DNA from: Moritella sp. Urea-trap-13
GTDB taxonomy: Bacteria; Pseudomonadota; Gammaproteobacteria; Enterobacterales; Moritellaceae
DNA: 64,000 nt
Assembly (NCBI RefSeq): GCF_002836355.1
Contig: NZ_PJCA01000038.1
Coordinates: forward strand, 124,001-188,000
Reading direction: 5' to 3'
In this document: positions 48,049 to 56,023 of the stretch, in pieces
How positions within the stretch are numbered: the stretch's first letter is position 1
Layout: the number at the start of each line of letters is the position of its first letter
Made by a program: the position numbers and the translations under genes
The notes under the pieces: generated by a model
What the model saw: the letters and a program-made list of their open reading frames with translations, nothing else
The model's database searches: none
Told to the model about the DNA's origin: nothing

Positions 48049-48089
48049 CACGCTACCGCCCTAGGGTTGCAGTACCCCAAGACCGATAA
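48049..48089 (-). promoter_or_regulatory. ops/JUMPstart element (RfaH recruitment site), copy 2
   Basis: The - strand reads GGCGGTAGCGTG at 48060-48049, a perfect ops core, preceded by TTATCGGTCTTGGGG and ACTGCAACCCTAG. Apart from one inserted base and two or three substitutions the 40-bp block is the same as copy 1 at 23.53 kb. It lies about 500 bases upstream of wza in the correct orientation, so the wza-to-galE locus is expected to be RfaH-dependent. Confidence 0.88.
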
Positions 48090-48395
48090 CTCATTAAATT
48101 ATAAAGCATAATAAATCACTGTTAACAACTCTATAAAATACTATAAACAGTGATTTATTATCTTATTACTTTTCTATTAACACTCAAAAACGCTGCAATA
48201 TTCGCACAATCAATTACATTGATCAAGAGCTTTAGCTACTCCATAATAGATAATCAAATTGTTAGTGATAAAATAATATCAGCATTGATATCTAGAATCT
48301 CGCCTTCCAGTCAAATAAGCCAATAATCATGATTAAGCATTAAATATAATTAACTCAAAAAACATTTAAAATATGACGACTTACACGCCTTAACA
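48090..48395. other. Promoter-side region of the wza operon with a 15-bp hairpin
   Basis: No gene seen. It contains a perfect 15-bp inverted repeat (48109-48123 with 48146-48160; arms TAATAAATCACTGTT/AACAGTGATTTATTA, 22-nt loop) 20-70 bases upstream of the ops element on the transcribed strand. It could be an operator dyad, an upstream terminator, or a leader hairpin if transcription starts farther upstream. The rest is AT-rich without other recognisable structure. Confidence 0.5.
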
Positions 48396-48441
48396 TCAAA
48401 AAAGCGCAGTGTATTAATTAAAATACCAAACTGCGCCTTTT
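48396..48441 (-). terminator. Rho-independent terminator of the TrmB-like gene
   Basis: Arms AAAGCGCAGT (48401-48410) and ACTGCGCCTTTT (48429-48440) pair with one bulged C. On the - strand a run of T follows directly (48405 downward to 48396). It lies 45 bp beyond the stop of the methyltransferase-like gene at 48486. Confidence 0.75.
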
Positions 48442-48485
48442 AAAACTGTAAGCAAATGTAAGTATCGTCGGGTCGGGAAAATTAA

Positions 48486-49184
48486 TTACAAATTAGCGAC
48501 TAATTGCCATGAGGTTTGACCACTTGCCCAATATTTACGTTCAAACGGGGTTGTAGCTTCATCTGCGGTATAAGTCTGTAACTTACTATCCACTTTAGCC
48601 AATTCCAACGCACGCTGAAACTCTTGTAAATACAGTGGCCAGTTACTACGTAACTCCAATTCACCACCCAAAGCAATAATAGACGGGAATACCGCCGCAC
48701 CATGCCAACGACGTTGCAGGTGCTTGGCTTTTGGCCAAGGGTTTGGATACAAGATATAATGCTTGTGTAACTGCCAACCCGCATCCACAGCTAAACGCCA
48801 TAGATCGTTTAAATCCACTTGGAATAAGTGATAAACCTGGCCGTCCACTTGATGTGCATGACGATGCTGATCGTTACGCTCCAAGCGGTCTGCCGACTTA
48901 TCCATACCAAACACTAAACAGTCTGGGTGCAGCTGTGCGATCTTCGCGGTACTTTCACCCACGCCACAGCATGAATCAAAGATAATAGGACGAGGATCAG
49001 CCGCGACGATCGCTTGCATCTGTGCAAACGCTTCAACGGTATGCTGACGGTATGGCTTACGGAATTTATGGGCTAAATGCTTTAGTACCACTTCGTCTAA
49101 GTGCTCGTTCAAGCCTGTTTGGTTAGTGGTGATCTCGCGAGAGTTACCCATAGCGTCATCTTGTTCTGTTTGTTGAGTGTTCAT
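48486..49184 (-). CDS. TrmB-like SAM-dependent methyltransferase
   Basis: 232-residue protein of the tRNA (guanine-N7) methyltransferase fold. RPIIFDSCCGVGEST is the SAM-binding motif I, VFGMDKSADRLER is motif II, and YILYPNPWPKAKHLQRRWHG corresponds to the TrmB active-site block (F/Y-P-D/N-PW-K-H-RR). TPFERKYWASGQTSW resembles the TrmB C-terminal substrate-binding TKFE motif. Compared with canonical TrmB, motif I has SCCG in place of the usual EIGxGxG, so it is probably a paralogue whose substrate may differ. A 40-residue polar N-terminus is present. It stands alone, followed by a terminator. Confidence 0.78.
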   Translation of the reverse strand: MNTQQTEQDDAMGNSREITTNQTGLNEHLDEVVLKHLAHKFRKPYRQHTVEAFAQMQAIVAADPRPIIFDSCCGVGESTAKIAQLHPDCLVFGMDKSADRLERNDQHRHAHQVDGQVYHLFQVDLNDLWRLAVDAGWQLHKHYILYPNPWPKAKHLQRRWHGAAVFPSIIALGGELELRSNWPLYLQEFQRALELAKVDSKLQTYTADEATTPFERKYWASGQTSWQLVANL

Positions 49185-49293
49185 TTTTGTTACCGATTTT
49201 TAAATATTAGTGATAAGAGCTGAGCCCCTCGCAACCTCCCCCTTATTCTTTATCAATAAAAAGTAGGGGAGGAGCTAGAGAGAGCACGCGCTA

Positions 49294-50064
49294 TTAACTT
49301 CTTAAACCAACACCTTTACTGATCAAGCGATATACCAGTGTATATAACACAGCGATAAAACCTATAATGACAGCAAATGAATAGAATAATGGAATATTTT
49401 CAATGCCTAGGAAACCATTACGAAACGCGCTGACCATGTAGATAATTGGATTGGCGTGTGAAATAGTTTCCCATACAGGTGGTAGCAATGATGTTGAATA
49501 AAACACCCCACCGAGATAGGTTAACGGCGTTAATATAAACGTCGGGATAATTGAAATGTCATCAAAGCTTTTTGCAAAGATGGCATTTAATAAACCCGCT
49601 AACGCGAATAAAATAGAAGTCAGTAATAACGTAGTGATGATCACCAGTACGCTGTGAATTTGTAATGGTACAAAGAACAGCGATACACAGGTAACAATAA
49701 AGCCCACCAGCAAACCACGGGCAACACCACCGCCGACATAACCTGCAATAATGATATACGTAGGTACTGGCGATACTAACAATTCTTCAATATTACCTTG
49801 AAACTTAGCACTGTAAAACGACGAAGCGACATTGGAATATGAATTGGTGATCACCGACATCATGATCAAACCCGGTACGATAAACGCCATATAGCTAAAA
49901 CCGTCCATCTGACCCACGCGAGAACCGATGAGATTACCGAAGATCACGAAGTACAACGACATAGTGATCGCTGGCGGCACTAAAGTTTGCACCCAAATAC
50001 GGGTAAAACGGGTGATCTCTTTATTCAAAATACTGTTAAACGCAATTAAATAATTTTGTTTCAT
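49294..50064 (-). CDS. yadH: ABC-2 type transporter permease (YadH-like)
   Basis: 256-residue inner-membrane permease with six helices. YLIAFNSILNKEITRFTRIW at the N-terminus, then VQTLVPPAITMSLYFVIFG, GFSYMAFIVPGLIMMSVI, and LTYLGGVFYSTSLLPPVWE, which match the YadH-type ABC-2 family. It is paired with the yadG-like ATPase upstream, with a 96-bp structured repeat in between. Substrate unknown in the family. Confidence 0.9.
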   Translation of the reverse strand: MKQNYLIAFNSILNKEITRFTRIWVQTLVPPAITMSLYFVIFGNLIGSRVGQMDGFSYMAFIVPGLIMMSVITNSYSNVASSFYSAKFQGNIEELLVSPVPTYIIIAGYVGGGVARGLLVGFIVTCVSLFFVPLQIHSVLVIITTLLLTSILFALAGLLNAIFAKSFDDISIIPTFILTPLTYLGGVFYSTSLLPPVWETISHANPIIYMVSAFRNGFLGIENIPLFYSFAVIIGFIAVLYTLVYRLISKGVGLRS

Positions 50065-50143
50065 TTTAACTAACCTACTAAAATATCGGTGAAAACTAAC
50101 TCTTAATACGATGCAGACAGCCTAGCACTATCTCCAAAAATAA

Positions 50144-50239
50144 CGAATTAATTAAAGAAAGAGAGCTGTTGTTGGCAGGGATGCCAACGCAAGCCCCCAT
50201 GGATGGGTTTACGGCGAGCTCTCGTCTTTAATCAATTCG
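50144..50239 (+). repeat. 96-bp branched-hairpin repeat, copy A
   Basis: Outer arms CGAATT...AATTCG with an inner TTAAAG/CTTTAA and GAGAGCT/AGCTCTC close a branched structure. Within it are a hairpin TTGGCA-GGGA-TGCCAA (about 50172-50187) and a second, CCCA-TGGA-TGGG. The middle part (GGCAGGGATGCC, CAAGCC, GGATG, TTTACGGCG) is nearly identical to copy B at 51313-51408. It lies between yadG and yadH. Confidence 0.8.
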
Positions 50240-50254
50240 TGGAACAAACAAGTA

Positions 50255-51178
50255 TTACGCTTGTTTTCCCCGCCCCTGCTCCACTATATCCATAAACAGC
50301 GCTTCTAAACGATTCTCTTTATTACGGATACCTTGCACTTGAATGTCCATCGCCGCCAATTGCACGAATAACGAATTCAAACCACGGCCCTTAGCAACAT
50401 CCACTTCTAAAGTATGCGCATCCAATAATCGACAGCTGTAACCGTCTAATTCAGGTTTAATTAATTGGCTATTAACATCCAATAGATAGGATTCACTATT
50501 GAGTTTCGATAACAGCGATTTCATCGAAGTATTCTCAATTAATAGGCCTTTATCAATAATGCCAATATTACGGCACAGCATTTCCGCTTCTTCTAAATAA
50601 TGGGTAGTCAGGATAATAGTAATGCCCTGCTCATTCTTACGTTGCAAGAACTCCCACATAGTACGGCGCAATTCAATATCAACGCCCGCAGTCGGTTCAT
50701 CTAGAATAAGTAATTGTGGATTATGTACTAACGCCCGCGCAATCATTAATCGGCGTTTCATACCACCAGATAAATTACGCGCCGCTTCATGGCGTTTATC
50801 CCATAACTCCAACTGTTTTAATAACGCTTCACAACGTACCAAGGCTTCTTTACGTGGTACGCCGTAATAACCCGCTTGATTGACGATAATGTTTTCAATC
50901 TTTTCAAACGGATTAAAATTAAATTCTTGCGGTACTAAACCAATATGGCTCTTTGCCGCTTCAAGGTCAGTATCAATATCAAAACCAAAGATTTTAACTT
51001 GCCCTGCGGTTTTATTCACCAGTGAACTCATCACGCCGATAGTCGTCGACTTACCCGCTCCGTTAGGCCCCAACAGCGCATAAAAATCGCCTTTTTCGAC
51101 AGTCAGGTCTATGCGTTTTACCGCTTGAACTCCGCCAGAATACGTCTTCTGCAGCCCTTTTATTTCCAGTGCTAACGT
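50255..51178 (-). CDS. yadG: ABC transporter ATP-binding protein (YadG-like)
   Basis: About 307-residue ATPase. Walker A GPNGAGKSTTIGVMSSLVNK, Q-loop region VPQEFNFNPFE, signature LSGGMKRRLMIARAL, Walker B LLILDEPTAGVD and the switch His in TTHYLEEAEM are all intact. YALLGPNGAGKST and IVNQAGYYGVPRKEA closely follow E. coli YadG. I start at ATG 51178 (MTLALEIKGLQKTY), which matches the YadG N-terminus; the codon at 51202 is farther than needed. It works with the YadH-like permease, and hpt lies upstream as in E. coli. Confidence 0.93.
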   Translation of the reverse strand, partial: TLALEIKGLQKTYSGGVQAVKRIDLTVEKGDFYALLGPNGAGKSTTIGVMSSLVNKTAGQVKIFGFDIDTDLEAAKSHIGLVPQEFNFNPFEKIENIIVNQAGYYGVPRKEALVRCEALLKQLELWDKRHEAARNLSGGMKRRLMIARALVHNPQLLILDEPTAGVDIELRRTMWEFLQRKNEQGITIILTTHYLEEAEMLCRNIGIIDKGLLIENTSMKSLLSKLNSESYLLDVNSQLIKPELDGYSCRLLDAHTLEVDVAKGRGLNSLFVQLAAMDIQVQGIRNKENRLEALFMDIVEQGRGKQA

Positions 51179-51312
51179 CATGTGATGAACAAACCTAATC
51201 AAGAATGGGAGCTGAATTATACTGGAATAGCGTAGAAATGCGAGGGTGAAGTATTAACTCATCATGTAATCCGACTCTAAAACTTAAAGTGCAGAACGAT
51301 GATAATAAAAGA

Positions 51313-51408
51313 GAGTCGTTTAAAGTAAGATCAGCAGTTGCTGGCAGGGATGCCAGCCCAAGCCTACAAGGATGTATTTACGGCGGGCTGAACGTCTTTA
51401 ATCGACTC
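51313..51408 (+). repeat. 96-bp branched-hairpin repeat, copy B
   Basis: Same length and plan as copy A, with different but still self-complementary stems: GAGTCG/CGACTC outer, TTAAAG/CTTTAA, TCAGC/GCTGA, then hairpins CTGGCA-GGGA-TGCCAG and TACA-AGGA-TGTA. It lies between hpt and yadG, in the same orientation as copy A. Confidence 0.8.
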
Positions 51409-51445
51409 GAATAGCAAGTACTAGAACTACTCTTAACAGTAGAAC

Positions 51446-51979
51446 TTAGCCTTCTAGCGGTACAACTTTACCTACGTAAGGTAAGTTACGGTATTTTTGA
51501 CCGTAATCAATACCATAACCAACTACGAATTCATCAGGGATCTCAAAACCAACCCAATCAACTGGTACAGCAACTTCACGACGAGACGGTTTATCTAGTA
51601 ACGTTGTGATAGTGATTGATTTAGGATCACGCAGTTCTAACATGGTTTTGATCTTGCTTAACGTGAAACCAGTATCAATGATGTCTTCAACGATAAGTAC
51701 GTCTTTGCCTTTAATGTCGCTGTCTAAGTCTTTTAAGATACGCACATCACGGTTACTTTCCATTGAATTACCGTAGCTTGATGCAGTCATGAAATCTAAT
51801 TCAACCGGTAAATTAATGTGGCGACACAGATCCGACATATAAATAACCGAACCACGTAATAAGCAAACAATGATTAGCGTATCAGTATCTTTATAATGCG
51901 TTTCAATTTGTGCCGCTAACTCTTTTACTTTTGCTTGAATATCAGCTTCAGTGATCATCACTTCAACAGTGTGTTTCAT
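51446..51979 (-). CDS. hpt: Hypoxanthine phosphoribosyltransferase
   Basis: Purine salvage: converts hypoxanthine and guanine to IMP/GMP with PRPP. 177 residues: [20 protein letters not shown], the PRPP loop [17 protein letters not shown], then [20 protein letters not shown] and [20 protein letters not shown], all typical. It is divergent from the LuxR/HapR-type regulator across a 319-bp region, an arrangement known from Vibrio. Confidence 0.96.
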   Translation of the reverse strand: MKHTVEVMITEADIQAKVKELAAQIETHYKDTDTLIIVCLLRGSVIYMSDLCRHINLPVELDFMTASSYGNSMESNRDVRILKDLDSDIKGKDVLIVEDIIDTGFTLSKIKTMLELRDPKSITITTLLDKPSRREVAVPVDWVGFEIPDEFVVGYGIDYGQKYRNLPYVGKVVPLEG

Positions 51980-52298
51980 GTTAATTTCTCCAAACGATTA
52001 CAGTACTGCAGGCAGTAATTGCAATCAAAAATAGGGTTATCTTATAATTCAAGAATAACATCTCGAATATAGCAGGGCGTAGTTTAACAGCCCTGTGGCA
52101 ATAATCTAAACAGTTTCATAAAAAAACAGCCTGGCTTTACTCATTACGCGGTTGCTAACACGGCTGAAGAAGGGTGATTAGTTTCACATGCCTGTTGAAC
52201 TAAGTATCAGCCTAATGATAAACTTAACAATAAATTAACATCTACTCTCTAGTTTATTTTCTACTTACTTTCTACTTTATTCTCTACTTTGCACTAGG
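51980..52298. other. hpt / luxR-type regulator intergenic region
   Basis: No gene seen. It must carry divergent promoters. The last 60 bases before the regulator are pyrimidine-rich with repeated TTTCTACT-like units (about 52240-52290). I looked for an obvious Qrr-type small-RNA pairing site like that in Vibrio luxR leaders and did not recognise one by eye. Confidence 0.4.
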
Positions 52299-52976
52299 AT
52301 GCTACAACATATGGAAATGCCTGCAGTAATAAGACGGCGTACCCGTCTCTCTCCCGAAGCACGTCGTGAACAATTAATGCAGTGTGCCATCGAGGTATTC
52401 TCCAAACGCGGTCTGGGTCGTGCAGGTCACGCTGAAATAGCCCAGTTAGCACAAGTCTCAGTCGCTACTGTATTTAACTACTTCAGCAGTAGAGAGCAGC
52501 TGGTTGATAATGTACTAATACAGGTTGAAGATTTCTTCAGTAACATGGTCCGTAAGCACTTTATTGATATTAACGAACTATCAAACCACACTCACCAATC
52601 AAATAACAGTTCCCAAGTAAACAACAGTGCACAGCAAGCCATTCATGATTACTTAGCCGATTTTGTCGACGCGGCGATCAGCAATCCGCAATTCACTTAT
52701 ATCTGGCTGGAATGGAGTTCGTCTATTCGTGAGGACACTTGGCCACGTTACTTAGCCTTATTAGATAACAACATCGCCATTATCAGTAACAAGATCGAAC
52801 CCGCTATCGCATCTGGCGAAATAAATACTTATTTAACCACCAAAGAGTTTGCTCGCAGTCTCTGCAATCAAGGTTACATGATCTTGCAGTTGGTTAATCA
52901 ACCAAAGGCAATGGACAGAGAAGGTATTATTGCGTTTTTAGAGAAGTATGTGACGTCGGCATTGGGTAAAGTTTAA
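52299..52976 (+). CDS. LuxR/HapR/LitR-type TetR-family master regulator
   Basis: 225 residues. The DNA-binding part, RRRTRLSPEARREQLMQCA, then GLGRAGHAEIAQLAQVSVAT and VFNYFSSREQLVDNVL, follows the Vibrio LuxR/HapR/SmcR sequence almost position by position, including the unusual VSVATVFNYF recognition helix. The C-terminal regulatory domain has FTYIWLEWSSSIREDTWPRY, matching the conserved WFEWSAS region. A Ser/Asn-rich insert lies at about 96-112. In Vibrio this gene is the quorum-sensing output regulator and is also next to hpt. Start 52299, 52311 or 52317 cannot be decided. It could control capsule genes, as in Vibrio (inference). Confidence 0.87.
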   Translation: MLQHMEMPAVIRRRTRLSPEARREQLMQCAIEVFSKRGLGRAGHAEIAQLAQVSVATVFNYFSSREQLVDNVLIQVEDFFSNMVRKHFIDINELSNHTHQSNNSSQVNNSAQQAIHDYLADFVDAAISNPQFTYIWLEWSSSIREDTWPRYLALLDNNIAIISNKIEPAIASGEINTYLTTKEFARSLCNQGYMILQLVNQPKAMDREGIIAFLEKYVTSALGKV

Positions 52977-52980
52977 AGAT

Positions 52981-52996
52981 GGGCGGAGCTCCGCCC
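52981..52996. terminator. GC-rich palindrome between convergent genes
   Basis: The 16-base perfect palindrome GGGCGGAGCTCCGCCC lies 5 bp past the regulator's stop and 7 bp before the stop of ubiX on the other strand. As RNA it folds into a 6-bp GC stem with loop AGCT. No U-run follows, so it is a weak or Rho-assisted terminator at best. Confidence 0.45.
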
Positions 52997-53002
52997 TAGA
53001 CC

Positions 53003-53650
53003 TTAACGCCCCCACCCCGCATAAATAGACTGGTCCACATCCAAGTGGTCCAGAATACGCGCGACCATCAAATCAATTAAATCATCTAAGGTTTTAGGCT
53101 TACGGTAAAAACCCGGTGCTGCGGGCATGATGGTTACCCCTAAGCGCGATAACTTCAGCATGTTTTCTAAATGGATTGGTGACAGTGGTGTTTCACGCGG
53201 GATCAAAACTAACTGGCCACGCTCTTTTAATACCACATCCGCAGCACGTTGTAATAAATTGGTCGACATACCCTGCGCTACCGCCGCTACCGTGCCCATA
53301 CTACACGGGCAGATCACCATCTGTTTTGGCGCACCAGAGCCAGAAGCCACGGGTGAGAACCAATCTTTGCTGCTTGGTACTAACAACTGCCCTGCTTTGG
53401 CTTGGTATTTATCGGTTAAAAACAGCTGTAGTGATTTATTATCTGCCGGCCATTTTTCATCAGTTTCCGTCGCCATCACTACTTTTGCAGCATCCGACAT
53501 CAACAGATGTACTTGTACATTCGCCGCTAATAATAACTCTAATAAACGCACCGCGTATTGTGAGCCTGACGCGCCACTGATACCCAAGGTAATACGTCTA
53601 CTGAATTCTGCTTTAGTGCTTGTCGCCGCGTTAGTTTGCATCGTATTCAT
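53003..53650 (-). CDS. ubiX: Flavin prenyltransferase UbiX
   Basis: Makes prenylated FMN, the cofactor of UbiD decarboxylase in ubiquinone synthesis. 215 residues: [21 protein letters not shown] binds FMN phosphate, [27 protein letters not shown] and [24 protein letters not shown] are the signature segments, then [24 protein letters not shown] 15-residue polar N-terminal extension precedes the core. It lies 80 bp downstream of mpl. Confidence 0.93.
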   Translation of the reverse strand: MNTMQTNAATSTKAEFSRRITLGISGASGSQYAVRLLELLLAANVQVHLLMSDAAKVVMATETDEKWPADNKSLQLFLTDKYQAKAGQLLVPSSKDWFSPVASGSGAPKQMVICPCSMGTVAAVAQGMSTNLLQRAADVVLKERGQLVLIPRETPLSPIHLENMLKLSRLGVTIMPAAPGFYRKPKTLDDLIDLMVARILDHLDVDQSIYAGWGR

Positions 53651-53730
53651 AACCCTTATTCATATTAATCATTATTTCTTGCGTTTTATTAACTGTGCTT
53701 TTAACTTTAATTAGCAGCTATTATTGTAAA

Positions 53731-55167
53731 TCACAGCTTAGCGAGCAACTTATCATGAATACCAGCAAAACCACCATTACTCATAATTAGTACATGACAA
53801 GGACCATTCTCAGCATGAGCTCGTTTGGTTATTTCACTAATCAAGCTATCAATCTGCTGATGAATAACCGCTTTAGCGTTATTGCGAACTCCAGAATTAT
53901 TGCTTAGACCAGAATCATCACTAATACACAGTTCATCAGCAACAGGCTGTAAATTCCAATCTAAGCCTTCAGGTTGGTATAGCAATACATCATCAGCCAC
54001 AGTTAACGATTGTGCTAACGCTTGTTGATGGGTGCCCATACGCATGGTATTTGAACGCGGCTCTAATACCGCAATTATACGTTCACTCCCCACTGCCGCG
54101 CGTAACCCGGCTAATGTCGTGGTGATAGCGGTAGGATGATGCGCAAAGTCATCGTAAACACGGATACCTTGTACTTCACCTTTAACTTCCATACGGCGTT
54201 TTGGGGTTTTGAACTCACCGAGCCCGGCAATCGCTTGGCTTAATTCAACACCGGCATAATGCGCTGCGGCGATCGCCATCATGCCATTTTGTAAATTATG
54301 CTCACCAATTAAGTTCCATTGTACGACTCCAGCTAATTGGCCTTTACAGTAAACTTCAAATTGACTGGCATCTGCACGCAACTTCTTCGCTTGCCAGTGA
54401 CTGTCATGCATATCCCGCCCTTCCCCACTTTCTAAAGACAAGCGCTGCACTGGTGTCCAACAACCTTGGGCTTTGACTTCATCTAATGCCGGTACGTTAT
54501 CCGGCATTAAGATCAGGCCATTACCAGGTACTGTTCTCACTACATGATGAAATTGGCGTTGAATGGCGGCTAGATCCGGGAAAATATCGGCATGATCATA
54601 TTCGAGATTATTCATGATCAGAGTATTTGGTTGATAATGCACAAACTTAGAGCGCTTATCGAAAAAGGCCGTATCGTATTCGTCAGCTTCGATAACAAAG
54701 AAATAACCACCACCTAAACGTGCAGATTCAGTAAAGTTCTGTGGTACCCCGCCAATCAAGAAACCTGGTTCGAGTCCAGCATATTCTAAGATCCACGCCA
54801 CCATAGCAGCAGTGGTAGTCTTACCATGCGTACCCGACGCGGCAATAACATAACGATGTTGTAATAAATGCGCTGATAACCACTGTGGGCCAGAGGTATA
54901 AGCCAGCTTGCGATTTAACAGGTACTCGACACAAGGATTACCGCGTGACATAGCATTACCGACAATCACCATGTCTGGCGCTGGGTCAAGCTGACTTGGA
55001 TCATAGCCTTCAATCAGTTCGATACCTTGCTCTTCTAACTGTGTGCTCATTGGCGGATAGACATTAGCATCCGAACCCGTGACCTTATAACCAAGCTGTT
55101 TAGCCAGTACTGCAATGCCACCCATGAAAGTGCCGCAAATACCGAGAATATGTATATGTTTAGACAT
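53731..55167 (-). CDS. mpl: UDP-MurNAc:L-Ala-gamma-D-Glu-mDAP ligase
   Basis: Recycles murein tripeptide by joining it to UDP-MurNAc. 478-residue Mur ligase: HIHILGICGTFMGGIAVLA at the N-terminus, the ATP loop AASGTHGKTTTAAMVAW, NLEYDHADIFPDLAAIQ, GEHNLQNGMMAIAA, and VYDDFAHHPTAITTTLAGLR, all diagnostic for Mpl rather than MurC. A Ser/Asn-rich insert (about 418-430) near the C-terminus makes it about 20 residues longer than the E. coli protein. Confidence 0.93.
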   Translation of the reverse strand: MSKHIHILGICGTFMGGIAVLAKQLGYKVTGSDANVYPPMSTQLEEQGIELIEGYDPSQLDPAPDMVIVGNAMSRGNPCVEYLLNRKLAYTSGPQWLSAHLLQHRYVIAASGTHGKTTTAAMVAWILEYAGLEPGFLIGGVPQNFTESARLGGGYFFVIEADEYDTAFFDKRSKFVHYQPNTLIMNNLEYDHADIFPDLAAIQRQFHHVVRTVPGNGLILMPDNVPALDEVKAQGCWTPVQRLSLESGEGRDMHDSHWQAKKLRADASQFEVYCKGQLAGVVQWNLIGEHNLQNGMMAIAAAHYAGVELSQAIAGLGEFKTPKRRMEVKGEVQGIRVYDDFAHHPTAITTTLAGLRAAVGSERIIAVLEPRSNTMRMGTHQQALAQSLTVADDVLLYQPEGLDWNLQPVADELCISDDSGLSNNSGVRNNAKAVIHQQIDSLISEITKRAHAENGPCHVLIMSNGGFAGIHDKLLAKL

Positions 55168-55171
55168 CAGA

Positions 55172-55921
55172 TTACCTTTTTGAACGAAATTTATGATGTA
55201 CGCGGTTGATGGTCACACCAATAATGACACCGAACAGCAATAACAACAGAAACAATAATAAAATAGATATAGTGGCATCAAACTGGAAGATCGTGAAGGT
55301 TTTCAGCATTTCTTGATAACTAAAATGCAGCTGTAAAAAACCCACGGGTTTATCTTTTGTTAACAAACCGTTGACTAATAAATCGCCTGCTAATATCGGC
55401 TTCAGATATACCCGCACGCCCGTTGGTGCTACATACTGTTTTTGCGCCACTAACGTATCGATATAGTCGTCTTGTGAAGAACTTAATAATTTACCATCTT
55501 CGGCAAAGATATGCAGGCTGGTCACATATTGATTCTTGCTTACCTCATCCACCAGCTGTTGCAGTTGTTTTTTGCTGTTAACGCGGATATCACGATCTGT
55601 CGAGCTACGCGCCACAATCAGATTAGCCGCCATTTTAGTCGGATAATCCAATAATGAACTCACCAACATATCCACCTGCTGATAGCGTGAAGCCGTAACA
55701 TTGTTATATACCGAGATGGCAATGAAAATGAACAGTGAACTCAAACTTAATGCAATCAGTAATGAGGTTTGCCCTTTCAGAAATTTATTGCGGCGCTTAG
55801 ACTTCTTATCCTGACGGTCTTGGTTCGTCTGTTCAGTCGCTTGCTCTGTAGCCTTATCTGTAACTAACAGTGCTTCATGCGCAACAGACGCCGAGTTGTC
55901 ATTATTCTTCATTTTAACCAC
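55172..55921 (-). CDS. ytjB: YtjB/Smp-like inner-membrane protein
   Basis: About 249 residues. A polar, Gln/Lys-rich cytoplasmic N-terminus (TEQATEQTNQDRQDKKSKR) is followed by a helix (SLLIALSLSSLFIFIAISVY), a periplasmic domain of about 120 residues and a second helix (ISILLLFLLLLLFGVIIGV) with a basic tail. The layout and the divergent position next to serB match E. coli YtjB (Smp/AhpA family), of unclear function. GTG 55921 has AAGGA seven bases upstream; ATG 55912 is the alternative. It starts 103 bp from serB and is followed 4 bp later by mpl. Confidence 0.75.
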   Translation of the reverse strand: MVKMKNNDNSASVAHEALLVTDKATEQATEQTNQDRQDKKSKRRNKFLKGQTSLLIALSLSSLFIFIAISVYNNVTASRYQQVDMLVSSLLDYPTKMAANLIVARSSTDRDIRVNSKKQLQQLVDEVSKNQYVTSLHIFAEDGKLLSSSQDDYIDTLVAQKQYVAPTGVRVYLKPILAGDLLVNGLLTKDKPVGFLQLHFSYQEMLKTFTIFQFDATISILLLFLLLLLFGVIIGVTINRVHHKFRSKR

Positions 55922-56023
55922 AACGAGATCCTTCCTGAATAGCGTAATTACGAATCGCAATTTTAAGTCTAATGCGTTATCTTTGCTAGTAGTAACCTAT
56001 CGATTACAAGGATTAGTAGCAAA

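Noticed and set aside
53127-53714. 195-residue + strand frame opposite ubiX
   Set aside because: Entirely antisense to a clear UbiX gene and explained by codon bias.
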